A stretch of DNA of 64,000 nt. It comes from Maratus speciosus (Eukaryota; Arthropoda; Arachnida; Araneae; Salticidae). Made by a program: the position numbers and the translations under genes. Positions 21,728-33,070 of the stretch are shown here, piece after piece; position 1 is the stretch's first letter; each line of letters starts with the position of its first letter. The notes beneath the pieces were generated by a model that searched no databases, was not told where the DNA came from, and was given only the letters and a program-made list of their open reading frames with translations. The stretch lies in assembly GCA_963932465.1 (NCBI GenBank), contig OZ010791.1:152379915-152443914 (forward strand). The letters are read 5' to 3'.

Positions 21728-21731
21728 TTAA

Positions 21732-22837
21732 CTTGTAAAGAATATTTATAAAATAAAAATGTATTATTTATAAATATATTAATAGTATTATCAGTATTTA
21801 TTAATTAAAAGTATGTACAAGTAAAAATACACGGGATTAATATTTAATTTACATGTAAGGGAAATACCTTTTGCAAGTATTAACTGATAAACTAATTTAG
21901 AAGTAAGTCAGTGTTCACTTTAATGAACATAAATTTTATATTTTAGACTTTTGAATTTGTTTTACTAATTTACTTTTGTATACTTTAAAAAAGTTGTTTT
22001 TGATAAACTATATGATAATTTTAATTTTATTCATTCATTTGCTTAGTTTTATCTGATATTTAAATTTCTTATGATGACACCGGTTCTAATTTTTGAAAAT
22101 TATTTTTTAAAAGGTTGTTCACCCGCTTTAAAAAAATAATTTAATTGTTTCATGTAGAAGAAACCTCTCGTCGCTCTTTACTGAGATAAACATATCCATT
22201 TGCACTGTCAGATTTGCATTAGATTTAAGTGTTTGTGTTGGCTTCCTCGGCATCATCAGAAGTGTGAAGTGGAACATTCGACATCTGTTTTCTTTGTTTT
22301 GAACAAAATGTGTTTTTATGCTTGTCAGTCTGTAATTAGGTTATATTCTTTAGTTTTATTTCCTCCATCCCTCCGTCGCTATTTTTGTGAAGTAATTTTA
22401 TGATTGTCCAGAAAATAACATTGAAGCATTAGTTGCGCTGTCGTTATTTTGTAAGAGGAAATTCCTCACCGTATTTTGTTTACTTCCAATGACTGTTCAG
22501 TTGGCATATTTCCCTTTTTGACTTGACGTACTTATCGCAAGAAATAGCTACATTTTTTTTTTTTTTTTCTTAAATCACTCTGTTCTTTATGAGGAGAGAT
22601 TTATTTTGGCAATAAATAGTTAAAATTTAGTGCGTCGAATGTTCGCTGTCCTTCTGTCTTATACTAAAGTATGAAGTTCCTAACATTTTACCAATCATTT
22701 AGTTTTAAAATAGACATACAAAATAAGGAACATTTATTCTTTTTTTTTTTTTTTTTTTACTATCACTACTGTAAAATTACCTGAACATGCATTATATTAA
22801 AATTTTTTATTAGATTTTCGCTTAAAATATTTGTTGC
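21732..22837. other. Non-coding stretch
   Basis: AT-rich with T-runs (22553, 22740). The 22140-22400 part is slightly less AT-rich and has a short ORF with several Cys, but no recognisable motif, splice pair or repeat terminus. Confidence 0.4.
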
Positions 22838-23389
22838 TTGGGCTGTTCTCAAATTTCAAATTCAAACTGATTTTTTTCCGACACATTGCTGATGTCATTT
22901 TACTTGTAAATGCATAAATTAGCACATGTTCTGATTCAGACATTATGAAATTGAGTAGTGTTTTTCATTTTTCGATATCTTTCAGAAAATGCTGACAAAA
23001 AGTGGACGTTTTGAACCGAATTTCCGTACGCGACAGCTTGATATTTTCTGAAAGATCTATTGTGTTTGGGGAAAAAAAAAAAAAAAAAAAAACCAGAAAA
23101 TACAGTTTGATTACATAGTTTCTGAACAGCATCTTGAGGCAGTCAATCGCTCAAGTCTGAAGATGTAATAAATTTATCGAAAACTGAAAACCGCTGTTTC
23201 ATCCCAAATTTTATTAATTGTCACGCTTTCCAATTTCATCCTTTCCATTTAAAAATGAGCTCATGAATGTGTTAAAGTTTCGGCGTTGTTGAGTAAGAAA
23301 ACATTTTTTTGAGAACCACCTGAATGCCGCCTTAAGGCTGTTCTCAAATCCAAAAGGGCAACTTTATGAGATAATTTTTATTTTATTTA

Positions 23390-23434
<45 letters not shown>

Positions 23435-23499
23435 TTCGGATATGCATGAAACTAGCAGGTGTTGTTGTTCAGAAACTATGTAATCGAATTGTGTTTTCT

Positions 23500-23534
<35 letters not shown>

Positions 23535-24360
23535 AAACACAATAGATCTTTCAGAAAATAGTGTCAGAGAACCGAATTTCCACGCGAAAGAAGAATAACC
23601 AATCAAGGAAGGGTGAAAAACGTCTTTGTCACGTGATCAAAATCGCTTATAATTCAATAGGTAATTTATTGATCAAAAAATGGAAAACACAGTTCGATTC
23701 CAAATCGGTTTCATAGTCAGGCCTCCCAATTTTATATCTCTCCATAAAAAATTTATTTGTAAATGTTTCAAAACGTTTTGCGCTTGTTGAGCAGAGCAGA
23801 GTTGAGAACAAACAGTCTTAAGAAATGTTTATAGAAACGAAACTTAAAACTAGTAAAAATACTTCGAATTGACTATCCAAAATATGTGATATCTCATAAG
23901 CTAATATTATAAATATTATTATATATCTAAACAAGTGATTAAAAAGGGGAGGGGGGGGGGAGACAAGCACCAATCGAATTAAAATTTTCTGTCTATCCTG
24001 ACTTTTAACAGAATTAACGGTTAACATAGTAATATGTAATCGACGTTTTATCGCATTTGGTGGTAGCCTTTCACGCTATACATTTTGCTTTCAAAAAGAG
24101 GAACAGCTTTAGTTATTAAAATATTAAATCTTTACACTTATTTAGTTGCCAGCAAGCATTTTACAGGCTATCTTCCCATAATAAACTTCTATTTTTTATT
24201 TTACCTACTTTTAAAATAAAGAAAAGATCTTTTTATTGTTGATTTCCGTAAAGTCTGTTGTTTCTGAACAACAATAACTGCTAGTTTCATGCATTTCCGA
24301 ACAAAAATAAATTAAAACTTACGTTATAAACTTGCCCTTTTTTGATTTGGTAACAAACAC
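22838..24360. repeat. Nested foldback region with overlapping inverted repeats
   Basis: Two inverted pairs are visible. (a) 23040-23135 (TTTCTGAAAGATCTATTGTG, CATAGTTTCTGAACAGC) against 23470-23570 (GTTCAGAAACTATGTAATC, CAATAGATCTTTCAGAAAAT). (b) 23345-23475 (TGTTCGGATATGCATGAAAC, TAGCAGGTGTTGTTGTTCAG) against 24258-24350 (TGAACAACAATAACTGCTAG, TTTCATGCATTTCCGAACAA). The same segment 23430-23475 belongs to both, so at least two rearrangements overlap. Long A- and T-runs sit at the turnarounds. Confidence 0.7.
23336..23817. mobile_element. Probable TTAA-flanked MITE
   Basis: TTAA (23332-23335) precedes GGCTGTTCTCAAATCC. The right end GTTGAGAACAAACAGTC precedes TTAA (23818-23821). The ends pair with a 4-base gap. 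GGGCTGTTCTCAAATTTC at 22838 looks like another end of the same family. Confidence 0.5.
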
Positions 24361-24849
24361 CCTTATGTGACTAACATCACGTATACGTGACGCGTACACC
24401 CCTGGCCAAAGTTATATTGACACTAAACAATGTAGATAATCGTAATTTTTTTAATATTTTGAGAATTAATAAACATTATAGAATATGTATTTATAACCCA
24501 AAGAAAATTTACTTGCTCATTTTTATTTAAATAATAATTAAAAATAAAAATAAAAAATATATATGAAATAAGAAAAAAAAATTAAAATATTTTAATGGCC
24601 ATATAATTATAAGGACACTGGTTATAAGTTTGAATAGATACAATTTTAATAAAAAATGTAACCTTCTTTTGCAGACGCTCATACATATGATTCGACATGA
24701 TTGGAACAAGTTTTCATAATTATGAGGTGGATATAGTTATCCATGGATTATAAACAGCTTCCTCGAGACCTGTAATACATGAATGTTGCTTGTCATTTAC
24801 ATAAAAAAAAAGGGTTCCTCTATTATTATTATTTTTTAGTGTTCATGTC

Positions 24850-24958
24850 GTGCAATCGAAATGGCCAATCAAATAGTCGGTTTATAGCTATCATTGAACT
24901 TTTTCGTAGCTTCTGGTGTATGGCACGATCCATTTTCTTGTTGGAAGATTATTTTTTT
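24850..24958 (-). pseudogene. Tc1 transposase relic, second-Asp region, minus strand
   Basis: Read on the minus strand, this stretch gives FQQENGSCHTPEATKKF and continues in a Tc1-like way. That is the block around the second catalytic Asp (normally FQQDNA.CH), with Asp changed to Glu. It is interrupted by the MITE at 24959. It lies opposite in orientation to the similar block at 25600-25650, which is unexpected within one element. Confidence 0.55.
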
Positions 24959-25127
24959 CAGGCTTGTAAAAAACCCGAGTTTTTTTTTATTAAAAAAAAA
25001 AGCCCGGGCGTATAGCTGGTCGGTACCCAGGCAGCTATCCACTACAACACTTATTGTTGTAAAAAAAACCCGGGTTTAAAAAAAACAGCCCGGGCGTGTA
25101 CCCGGGCAGCTACCCACTACAACCCTG
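24959..25127. mobile_element. Small hAT-like MITE inside the Tc1 relic
   Basis: The ends CAGGCTTGTA and TACAACCCTG (inverse CAGGGTTGTA) match at 9 of 10 positions. The flanks ATTTTTTT and ATTTCCCC share only the first four bases, so the target duplication is weak. The interior has repeated AGCCCGGGCGT and GGCAGCTA(C/T)CCACTACAAC blocks. Confidence 0.55.
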
Positions 25128-25576
25128 ATTTCCCCCCCTTCCTCCCTGAAAGCAATCATATGCTAAAATTTGTGTTTCTAAAATACGAATGTACACTTTA
25201 AGTTAATTTTCTTAGAAATAATAACTTGATTAGACTTAACTTGAGCTGACACCACATCCTAGGCCGTGACTGATCTTCCTTTATTTCGAAGGCTCCGTGC
25301 GACATTTCTATTGTTATACGAATTATGCCTATGTTAAAGTACAACTTCAGGCGGATGAAAAGAGGAGAGGCGGATCTTGAGAGAAAATTGAACTTAAAGT
25401 TATAAGTTAATACTGTCACGATTTGTGGAGGAATAGAAAACGTTGCATGGGGCCGCCAAACTAAAGGAGGATCAGTCATTGATTACGATATTTACTGTAT
25501 CAACTCATGATAAGACTGATAATGAACTTTTAAAAGTGCACACCAGTATTTTATAAGTACACATTTCGGAATATGA

Positions 25577-25927
25577 TTGCTTCTAGGAGGGGAAAAATTC
25601 ATTTTCCACCAAGATAATTCATCGTGCCATGCCACGAAAGCTACAAAAAAAGGGTATAGTGATAACAATACCCCATTATTTGATTGCCCACCTCGATGGC
25701 ACGATATAAACAATTTTAAAAAAAGTGAATGGAGTGCAATGGTTATTATTATTATTATTATTTTTTTTTTTTATACGAAAACGGCAAGCAATATTCCTGC
25801 ATTACAGACCGTGAGGAAGCTATTTATAATCCCTGGGCAGTTATATCTACATCATAATTATCAAAACGTGTTCCAAGTATGTCGAATCGTATATGACTGT
25901 CTCCAAAATAGAGGTGGTTACAGTTAA
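25577..25927 (+). pseudogene. Tc1 transposase relic, C-terminal half, plus strand
   Basis: The frame contains FIFHQDNSSCHATKATKK, the second-Asp block of Tc1 transposases with the Asp intact, and NTPLFDCPPRWHDIN where L.WPP.SPDLNP is expected. The third acidic motif is therefore lost. The end of the protein is suggested by YDCLQNRGGYS (about 25890-25925). An (ATT)n run at 25742-25760 disturbs the middle. Confidence 0.75.
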
Positions 25928-26149
25928 TAGTTTTTATCAGTTCGGACTTATAAGCAGTGTCCCATTACAAATTGTAGTATTTCATATGTATTTTTTAAAT
26001 ATATATTATTTTTTAAATAAAAATGAGCAGAACAGTTCTCTTTGGATAAAAAAATATGCTGTATCATGTTTCTTAATACTTAGAATTGTATAATGTTTCT
26101 TTGCATTTTTTTAGTGTCGTTATAATTTTGGCCAGGAGTGTACAATAAT

Positions 26150-26396
26150 AATGAGCTCGAAGCCGCTGCGGTCGTCCGATAGCTTCAGTGCCCGGAACAC
26201 AAACCTTCCCACTTTTGGATGTCTTTAATTTGACGAATTTCTCTTTGAAATTTGTCCGCTCCTTTCCAACCTGACTTTCGCTAGAGAGTCTCGGCGCTTG
26301 GGATGCTGGTAGGGACCTCGGACGAACATGCAGAACGCCGCGCTTCGCGAATTCTGCGCATACATGCGTTAATTTTTCCGCTGCCGGTATTTTCAA
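26150..26396. other. GC-richer, CpG-containing block of unknown nature
   Basis: This block stands out from its AT-rich surroundings, with many CpG dinucleotides (CCGCTGCGGTCGTCCGATAG, GCCGCGCTTCGCGAATTCTG). A minus-strand frame is open across it but shows no recognisable motif. It could be a promoter or 5' leader of a host gene, an exon, or a TE end. It starts right after the Tc1 element. Confidence 0.35.
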
Positions 26397-26593
26397 ATAG
26401 TAATTTTCAATTTATTTAATCACAGAATTTTTGCGACTAAATTAGGCAAAGATTTTTTTTTTTTTTGTAAATAGGGGTGCTAAAAGATTAAAAACTGTGT
26501 ACTTGACGTTAGAATTAAATTAATTAACTGTTTAACTTTTCTACATTTTATATTTTTTCAGAATAAATTTTGGATATTTTTTATTTATTTATT

Positions 26594-26729
26594 TAGGCTA
26601 ATGTCAGGCGAACGTCTATTTGCACGCCTTTTGCTTCAACATAAAAAAGAAACACCTGTTAGCGAAGATGTTTCTTTTTCACGTTGAAACAAAAAGCGTG
26701 CAAATAGACGTTCGTCTGACATTAGCCTT
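26594..26729. mobile_element. Short hairpin MITE
   Basis: AGGCTAATGTCAGGCGAACG, then TCTATTTGCACGC, at the left is inverted at the right as GCGTGCAAATAGACGTTCG, then TCTGACATTAGCCT. The arms are about 45 bp and nearly perfect, followed by a shorter inner pair (AACATAAAAAAGAAAC with GTTTCTTTTTCACGTT). The flanks are TTTA and TTAA, so TA- or TTAA-type targeting cannot be separated. Confidence 0.8.
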
Positions 26730-28851
26730 AAATGACCAATAGCTTCGCTAAGCAATTGTTATTGGTATTTTTAAATTTCATTAACAACATATTTGTGAAA
26801 TCAGTGGAAATTATTTTATCTATTCTCTTGTCCTTTTCAAGGGTACGTGGGTGTTTGTTTTCCACACCCAAAATGGCTGGGAGTGGTTGAAACTTTTGAC
26901 CTATTGGAAGACCCTGATAAGATTGTTAAGCTAATAAGTTAGAATTTGCAGTAATTTTTATTAATATTTTATCCCCAAAATATTTACACTTATATGGCAT
27001 AATATTGAATACATATGGTATACGTACAATTATTTTTAAGTTTAATGTAACTGTATTTTAAAACTGATTTGCATACATGACACGAAAAGAAGGCCAATAA
27101 AGATGGATTGATCAAAGATGTATCTCATATTAACCTAATATTTTTCAAGGTCAACGTGTTGATAAAGTAATTAGGATGTCATTAACATCTCGGAAAAGAA
27201 AAAAAAAAGTGATTAGTTTTATCTTTGTGCATAGAAATATAAGTTTCCACCAGAAAACTGGTTTGGACAACAGAGCGAAAGACATGCTTGATTAGTAAGT
27301 TGAATGAAAAGTGTTGGATGATGCATTAAGAATCAATTCTTTAGATAAATAGGCCGTGTCATTTCTTCTGTCAAAAAATGTTACTTTTTTTTACAGTATC
27401 TAAGTTTTATCACATCCAGCTTAACAAAGGTATTAATAATTTTAGTTAAAGATAAAGACTTATAGTATTTACTCATATTCGCGGCATTTTTTATATAAAA
27501 AATGTATCTGTTTATTTGGGGATTGATACAAGATGATTTCATATTTGAAGAACGCCGTTGTGAAGCTTTCCATTCTATTGCATCAACATTGGCGACTGCA
27601 TGTATGATCGTTGGATGACTATTTTTTGTTACAATATCGAAATCATGAAATAATATTTCGTATAAATATTGCGCAATAACAATCATTGTTAACTTTTAAT
27701 AGAATGACATTATATATATATATGCAGATTCCATTTTAGCTCAGTTCATCACTTAATGTTAAGCCCCAGCAGCAGAAATTTCACACTTCACTCTGCACGT
27801 CTGTCGATATTCACAAAATTTAAAGAAATCGCTAGTGATTTTTTTTACTTCCATGACATTAATTAAACCACAGTCGCCAATGTTTCTTTAAAAAAAGGTA
27901 AGGATCGAAGAGGTAGGGTGTTTCCCTGTCAAATAACTCGGAGACACTTATCCATCAAGGAAAAATATCTATTATTCCAATCGAAATTTCGCAAAAGCAG
28001 ATCTTTCTCCACACACTAAAAATCTTTCATGGCAATATTATGATTTACGACATGTACTCGATTTATACTCCACGTAATTTATCCAATCAGCATCTACATT
28101 ATGAATGATGTTATAATGGGTAGCTTTTCTTTCTGATGACATATTGAGATGTTAAAACAACACAAAGTTCTTAAAAAATCTAATCTATGAATCTATCACT
28201 CATGTAAGCTGTTAAATTCTGCCAGCGGATGTCTACAATATGCGCAATGCGACAGACGCTCTGAGAAATGACAAACTAAAAGAAGGGAGCTAGATGTGGA
28301 GGAAAAAGCTCTGTGTTGTGGTGTTCCCTAAAAAACGCAGGAGTAACTTTTAGAATAATAATAATAAGAAGAAGAAATAACAAAATAAAATTAGATTTGC
28401 AAAACAAATAATTTAGTAAATTGGAAATCCTATCGGCACTAAATATTAAAATAAAAAAGAAAATATCTTGAAACCCTGTGTGTGTTTGGGGAGGGTGGTG
28501 TGTACCAATATGTTATAGAGACAGGATAGCCATGCGATTGGGAGTGCTGCTTTTTTATATACTTAAAAAATACGTCTAAATGATTGTCTCTATGTTCAAA
28601 GATGAACAAACTTTAATTTCCAAAACAAGCATCTAATTCCATACCAATACTATTATTTCAACCTTTAAATTAGCTTAAATCTAAATATTCACAAAGTTTT
28701 GGCTATTAATTTCGGGTGTATTCATATTTAAATTTCAGCTAATTCTGCAAGAGTTCTCAAAATAAAATCCTTAAAGTTTAGATTTACTGCGGATGATATT
28801 AATATATATATATATTTTTAATATTAAATGTTATTAGTATTTGAAAAACGC
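26730..28851. other. Non-coding stretch
   Basis: No TE terminus or coding motif is seen. A minus-strand open frame of 101 codons (27686-27381) has no recognisable domain. Small features are a TA run at 27712-27723 and an AATAAT run near 28357. Confidence 0.4.
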
Positions 28852-29115
28852 TAAATAAATCACTGAAATATTACATCGTAATTAAGACCTCTGTTTAGAG
28901 ATGTAGAATTTCCTGAAATTTTGAAGTGGCGGAAAAAAAGTTTTTTTTCCTGTGAAGTTTTACAAATGAAATCTTTTTTTGCTGTTGTATTATCTTAGAA
29001 AATATTATGATATTATGTAAGTTTTATTGTCTTAAAAAATGTGCAATATTAACCGTTTTTTAAAAACTTGTATACTCTTAAAAATTTTATTTTCAGTTTG
29101 CATCGATCTCTCTGT

Positions 29116-29152
<37 letters not shown>

Positions 29153-29722
29153 CTAATGCTTCAGCTCCGCCGGCGCTGCTATAATTGAATTTATGTCACC
29201 TTTTGGCTTTCTTGGCTTTTAATAAAAATAATAAAAACTATTGCATATAAAAGCATGAAAACTGGTAATTTTGCATAGAAACGAATGATTAACACGCTGA
29301 AGGTAAATAAATCATTGAAATATTTCATCGTAATTACGACCTCTGTTTAGAGATGTAAAATTTTCGGAAATTTTGTAGCGTGGTGGAAAAAAAGTTTTTT
29401 TTCGGGGGGGGGGGGGGGCTGGAAAGTTTTACAAATCAAATCTTTTTTTTTTTTTTTTTTCTGTTATATTTCTTTAGAAAATGTGAGCGGTTATTAAAAA
29501 AAATTGTATATTCTTAAATATTATTTTCATTTTACATCGATCTCTCTGTATTCTAGAAAAAGGTAACTAATGCTGCAGCTGCTGACAGCGCAACTATGAT
29601 TGAATTTATGTCCCCTTTGGTTTTTTTGGGGTTTTAATTAAAAAAAAAAAAAAATATTGCATATCAAATCAGGAAAACTGGTAATTTTACATCGAAATGT
29701 ATGATAAACGGACACGCTGGAG
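28852..29722 (+). repeat. Direct duplication of a ~450-bp segment
   Basis: Copy 1 (28852-29302) and copy 2 (29304-29722) share TAAATAAATCA(C/T)TGAAATAT, ACGACCTCTGTTTAGAGATG, TTTTACAAAT.AAATCTTTTT, TACATCGATCTCTCTGTATT and GCATATNAAANCA.GAAAACT. They differ by many substitutions and by runs (25 A at 29124; 16 G at 29405), so the duplication is not recent. Nothing coding is seen. Confidence 0.85.
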
Positions 29723-30522
29723 TAGACAGTTTTTAAATGGAAGAATTATTTAAAACTCTATTTAATGTTAAAGTTTGTCAATAATCGTTCAGTTGAAATG
29801 AGTTTTAAGGGTGCTGATCACTTACAATCCCGTTTTCCGTTCTCCATGTAAACCTATGGGAATATTTTTTCTCACTTTTCTAAGGATATCTCATGAAAAA
29901 ATTAAGATTTTCGAATTTTGTTTTCTGTATGTAATTCTTAAAACTTGTCACTTTTCATCCTAGTTTTCATTTTATATTAAAAATAATTTTAAATATTTGA
30001 TTTTACGTGAAATACTCGGAGCATGGCCAAAATAATTTCTACCTCTCATTAAATTGTAAATTATGGCAGTTCTATTAGGTCGTTTGGCAATTAAAAAAAA
30101 CAAGAAAAAATGTACAGTTTCCAATTTATCCATTGATATAAAAATATTTCATTTCAATTAATTAGGGAGGGAGCTATAATTAAAACAAAACGCATATATT
30201 TCTATTCTGATGATTTCAGTGTCTTCCCCCTCGATATAATCCATCACTCCATGGGGAGCGACACCCCGTTGCGTTTGCTCGGACTCCGGAGTAATAAAAG
30301 TTGGGTCGGGGGAATAGTTAGAGGGGATAGAAATAGCTGAGAGATATAGAAGTTTACAAAGTCAATTTAGCAGGCCTTGATAACCGAACAGGCACGTTTA
30401 AGGTTTTGCTTCCCTCAGAAAATTTTGAAGGGACTCGAAATTGAGAAAACATGACTCGAAACTGAGAAAACAGGAGGCCCCAAATGTTATATTAAATTAA
30501 TTCCATTCAAAAATTGTATATA

Positions 30523-30528
<6 letters not shown>
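29723..30528. other. Non-coding stretch with a GC-richer patch at 30218-30330
   Basis: Mostly AT-rich. The patch after TGATTTCAG (ending 30219) includes CCATGGGGAGCGACACCCCG and is open from an ATG (about 30251) for some 28 codons (MGSDTPLRLLGL...). It has no recognised motif and no donor. Confidence 0.35.

Positions 30529-30567
<39 letters not shown>
30529..30567. repeat. (TG)n microsatellite
   Basis: About 19 uninterrupted TG units. Confidence 0.97.
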
Positions 30568-30569
<2 letters not shown>

Positions 30570-31589
30570 TTATAAGAGTTTCATGAAAATGTCTTTCATA
30601 ACACATTAATTTTTCATGTACATAATACACCAGTAGTTTAAACCACATGATCACAATTCTTCAGTTTGTCCATTATTTTAGATGTATGTCTATTTTACAT
30701 ATTGAATTTGACTTGTATGCACAACATAAAATATTAGTAACTTAAACTACTGCTAAAATTGAAAGAAGTATTTCAAAATATTGATATTTTATATTGAGCA
30801 TACATGCTGAATTCAACATTTTTATGTCAGTACTATGCAAAATTATTTTTCCATATTTTTCTTGATTGCGTCCAATTTTCCTGTTCATAGTATATATAAG
30901 ATAACATAAAAAGTTGTTTTATTAGCTATATGTGTTTAATTTTAATTTAAACCTTTTATGGCCATATGTGAACTCAAATAAGCCACTCTTTGGAGTAATA
31001 TTTATAGCATTTGTGAGTTTCAATTTAGAAAACCCTTCTTGGATGAAAGGGGGAACCGAAATGAAGCAGTGCTTCCCTTAGCTTCAGAGGTCGGGCCCTG
31101 CTTAGAAGTGCATTTAATTTTCAGGAATCGTAATTTTATAACTAAAAATTCTTTCCATGCTTTTAAATTGATTATTTTAAATCTTTATGTAGTTCATTTC
31201 AATAATTTTCCAATAAGTTCTATTATAGTTTTTCATAATTGTTCACGTTTTAAATTCTTATATTCAATTTTAGATAGTATTTATATTAGCTGTGTAGCTA
31301 AGTTATTATAACGGAAAAATACATCAAATTGCATTTAACAATAAAAAAAAAATCTTAATTCTCATTACTCTTATTTTTAGAGTAATAATTTTAATTTAAA
31401 CCGTTTATGTTTTTTTTCACAAAATATTTTTTTAAAAGGTGAATTAAAGTTTTTCACCTATGTCAAAATATTCATTTATGGTTAGTATTCGTTTCTTTAA
31501 ATATAAATCAAGGAGTTTCAAGGATCAAAACAAAATATATATATATATTTAAAGACCTATAAACTATTGAATTATAATAGGCCTTTTTT
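30568..31589. other. Non-coding stretch
   Basis: AT-rich. A GC-richer patch at 31040-31110 (GAGGTCGGGCCCTGCTTAG) begins a 90-codon open frame whose later part is low-complexity. No family is recognised. Confidence 0.4.
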
Positions 31590-31593
31590 TTAA

Positions 31594-31787
31594 CCCTTTC
31601 GAGACGGAATCCCTTGCACAAATTTTATTTGAATGGCACTGCTTTTTTTAAATCGTTCCCTTTACTTGTAAAATACCAAACAAAACTGTAATTAAAAAAG
31701 ACAAAAAAATAATTTATTAATGGTTCAAAAAACAGATTCCACATGAACCTTTTGACAATACATATATGCTCACCCGTACCGAAAGGG
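31594..31787. mobile_element. piggyBac-like MITE (TTAA/TTAG flanks)
   Basis: TTAA|CCCTTTCGAGACGG at the left pairs with CCGTACCGAAAGGG|TTAG at the right (inverse CCCTTTCGGTACGG, 12 of 14). The right target site has mutated from TTAA to TTAG. It is 194 bp and non-coding. Confidence 0.8.
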
Positions 31788-31979
31788 TTAGTATAGGGTA
31801 TCAATTTCTTAAATACAGTATTTACACATTCAAATGGCGAGAGGTTTTGGCATGTGGCAGTAGATTTTTAGAAGATTATATACAATTAGATATTCCAAAA
31901 TAATATAGTATTTCAAACTCAGTGTGCAGGAAGAAAAGGAAAGGGGGGGGGGTAGGGAGGTAATGGGAGAGTAGAAAAA

Positions 31980-32001
31980 TAAATAAATAAATAAATAAAA
32001 A
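31980..32001. repeat. (AAAT)n microsatellite
   Basis: About five AAAT units after a G-rich run at 31944-31953. Confidence 0.85.
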
Positions 32002-32009
32002 TGAGGAGT

Positions 32010-32420
32010 GAGGAGTTTTAAGAGTGTTTTTGCCTGAATTAAATTTCAACTTTTTATATTACGTGCATAAAAATGTATATGTAATATACAGGGCTGTACA
32101 AAAGAATTCAAGTACGTTTCTGCCTATTGGTAGTGAATTTTTAACTGTGTTATGCGTTTTCTTATTATACTAAATTTTAGCAGACTGTGTAGAATATGTA
32201 CAAATATATAGATCATATACAGAGCTGCAGAGACGAATTAAAGTACCTTTTCGACTGTGGACGGTAATTACTGATATCCGATTTTCAAATGCGCTATTTC
32301 TAAAATGTTTTCTTGGGTATCTTATTTACATTATTAAACGGCGAATTCTTGATATGGAAGTGTTTGAAAGTGTTTTATAATCTATGCTTGGTGCATCATT
32401 TTTCTTTCTTATTATTTAAA
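32010..32420 (+). repeat. Dispersed repeat, uninterrupted copy
   Basis: The segment has ATACAGGGCTGTACAAAAGAATTC, GTTATGCGTTTTCTTATTA, TGTGGACGGTAATTACTGA, CTAAAATGTTTTCTTGGGTATC and AAGTGTTT..A..CTATGCTT. The same series occurs in the same order at 49610-50010, and after a hAT-like insertion continues at 50517-50590. The family is unrecognised and non-coding. Confidence 0.75.
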
Positions 32421-32524
32421 TATATTTTTCTGTTTCTTTTTTTACGTATTAAAATTGTACTCTGATATTTATTTTTTAATTGAATATATATATATAAAGT
32501 GTGTGTGATTTACAGAAATAAATT

Positions 32525-32824
32525 ATGATTAATTATTATGTATTCGCTGATCCGCCAGTTGTTGCCTTGGACCGTGATAATTATTTCAAACATGCCAAAA
32601 TCAGTGTTGAAGGATTTTATATTTTAAAACGAAAATCTTTACAAACGATCATCATGTCGGAGGACCCAGTGCCTTCGGCTGCGTACACGGGAGGTGCTAT
32701 ACAGCTCGTTGATAGTCAGCACACTGTATATGCTGCGTCAAGCTATCACAGTCAACTTTTTTTCTTTTTTGTTTCCTTTTTGTGCATTTTAAAATTTTAT
32801 GAAAGATGCAATATGTATGATTAA
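32525..32824 (+). CDS. Unrecognised ORF, possible 5' coding exon
   Basis: The first part of this 99-codon frame may be 5' leader. A second ATG at 32654 (context ATCATCATGTC, A at -3) starts MSEDPVPSAAYTGG, then AIQLVDSQHTVYAASSYHSQ, which is balanced in composition and GC-richer than the surroundings. The last 20 codons are T-rich and look non-coding. An acceptor-like TTTACAG ends at 32515, but all three frames stop soon after it, so the coding part would have to start here. No clear donor follows. Ser/Tyr/Gln-rich segments like this occur in transcription-factor N termini, but I cannot name a family. Confidence 0.3.
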   Translation: MINYYVFADPPVVALDRDNYFKHAKISVEGFYILKRKSLQTIIMSEDPVPSAAYTGGAIQLVDSQHTVYAASSYHSQLFFFFVSFLCILKFYERCNMYD

Positions 32825-33070
32825 GTTATCTACTTATGTAAATAAGGAAAAAATGTAATTTTTATGTATAATCAAAATGTATATGATATATGTAGATTTT
32901 GTAAATGAGTTTATTTTTTCAATGAGTTTAGTGTTCAAAGCATACATTTTTCATCTGTTACGCCCCATATATTTCCTTCTATATTTTGTTTCTTTTATTT
33001 TCTATCTGAAATTTTGCTGTTATATCATCGAGAAGTAAAAAAAAAAAAAAAAAAATACGTAAATATCTTA

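Larger units (their letters stand above)
24397..26140 (+). mobile_element. Decayed Tc1 element (TIR CACYCCTGGCCAAA)
   Basis: TA (24395-24396) precedes CACCCCTGGCCAAAGTTATA. The right end TATAATTTTGGCCAGGAGTG is followed by TA (26141-26142). The length of 1744 bp is normal for Tc1 plus a small insertion at 24959-25127. Transposase relics occur in both orientations inside. Confidence 0.88.

Noticed and set aside
27381..27686. Minus-strand ORF of 101 codons.
   Set aside because: No recognisable domain, AT-rich codon use typical of chance frames here, and no splice sites or conserved neighbours.
30218..30330. GC-richer patch with a small ORF (MGSDTPLRLLGL) after TGATTTCAG.
   Set aside because: Fewer than 30 codons, no donor, no motif. 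Noted only as composition change.
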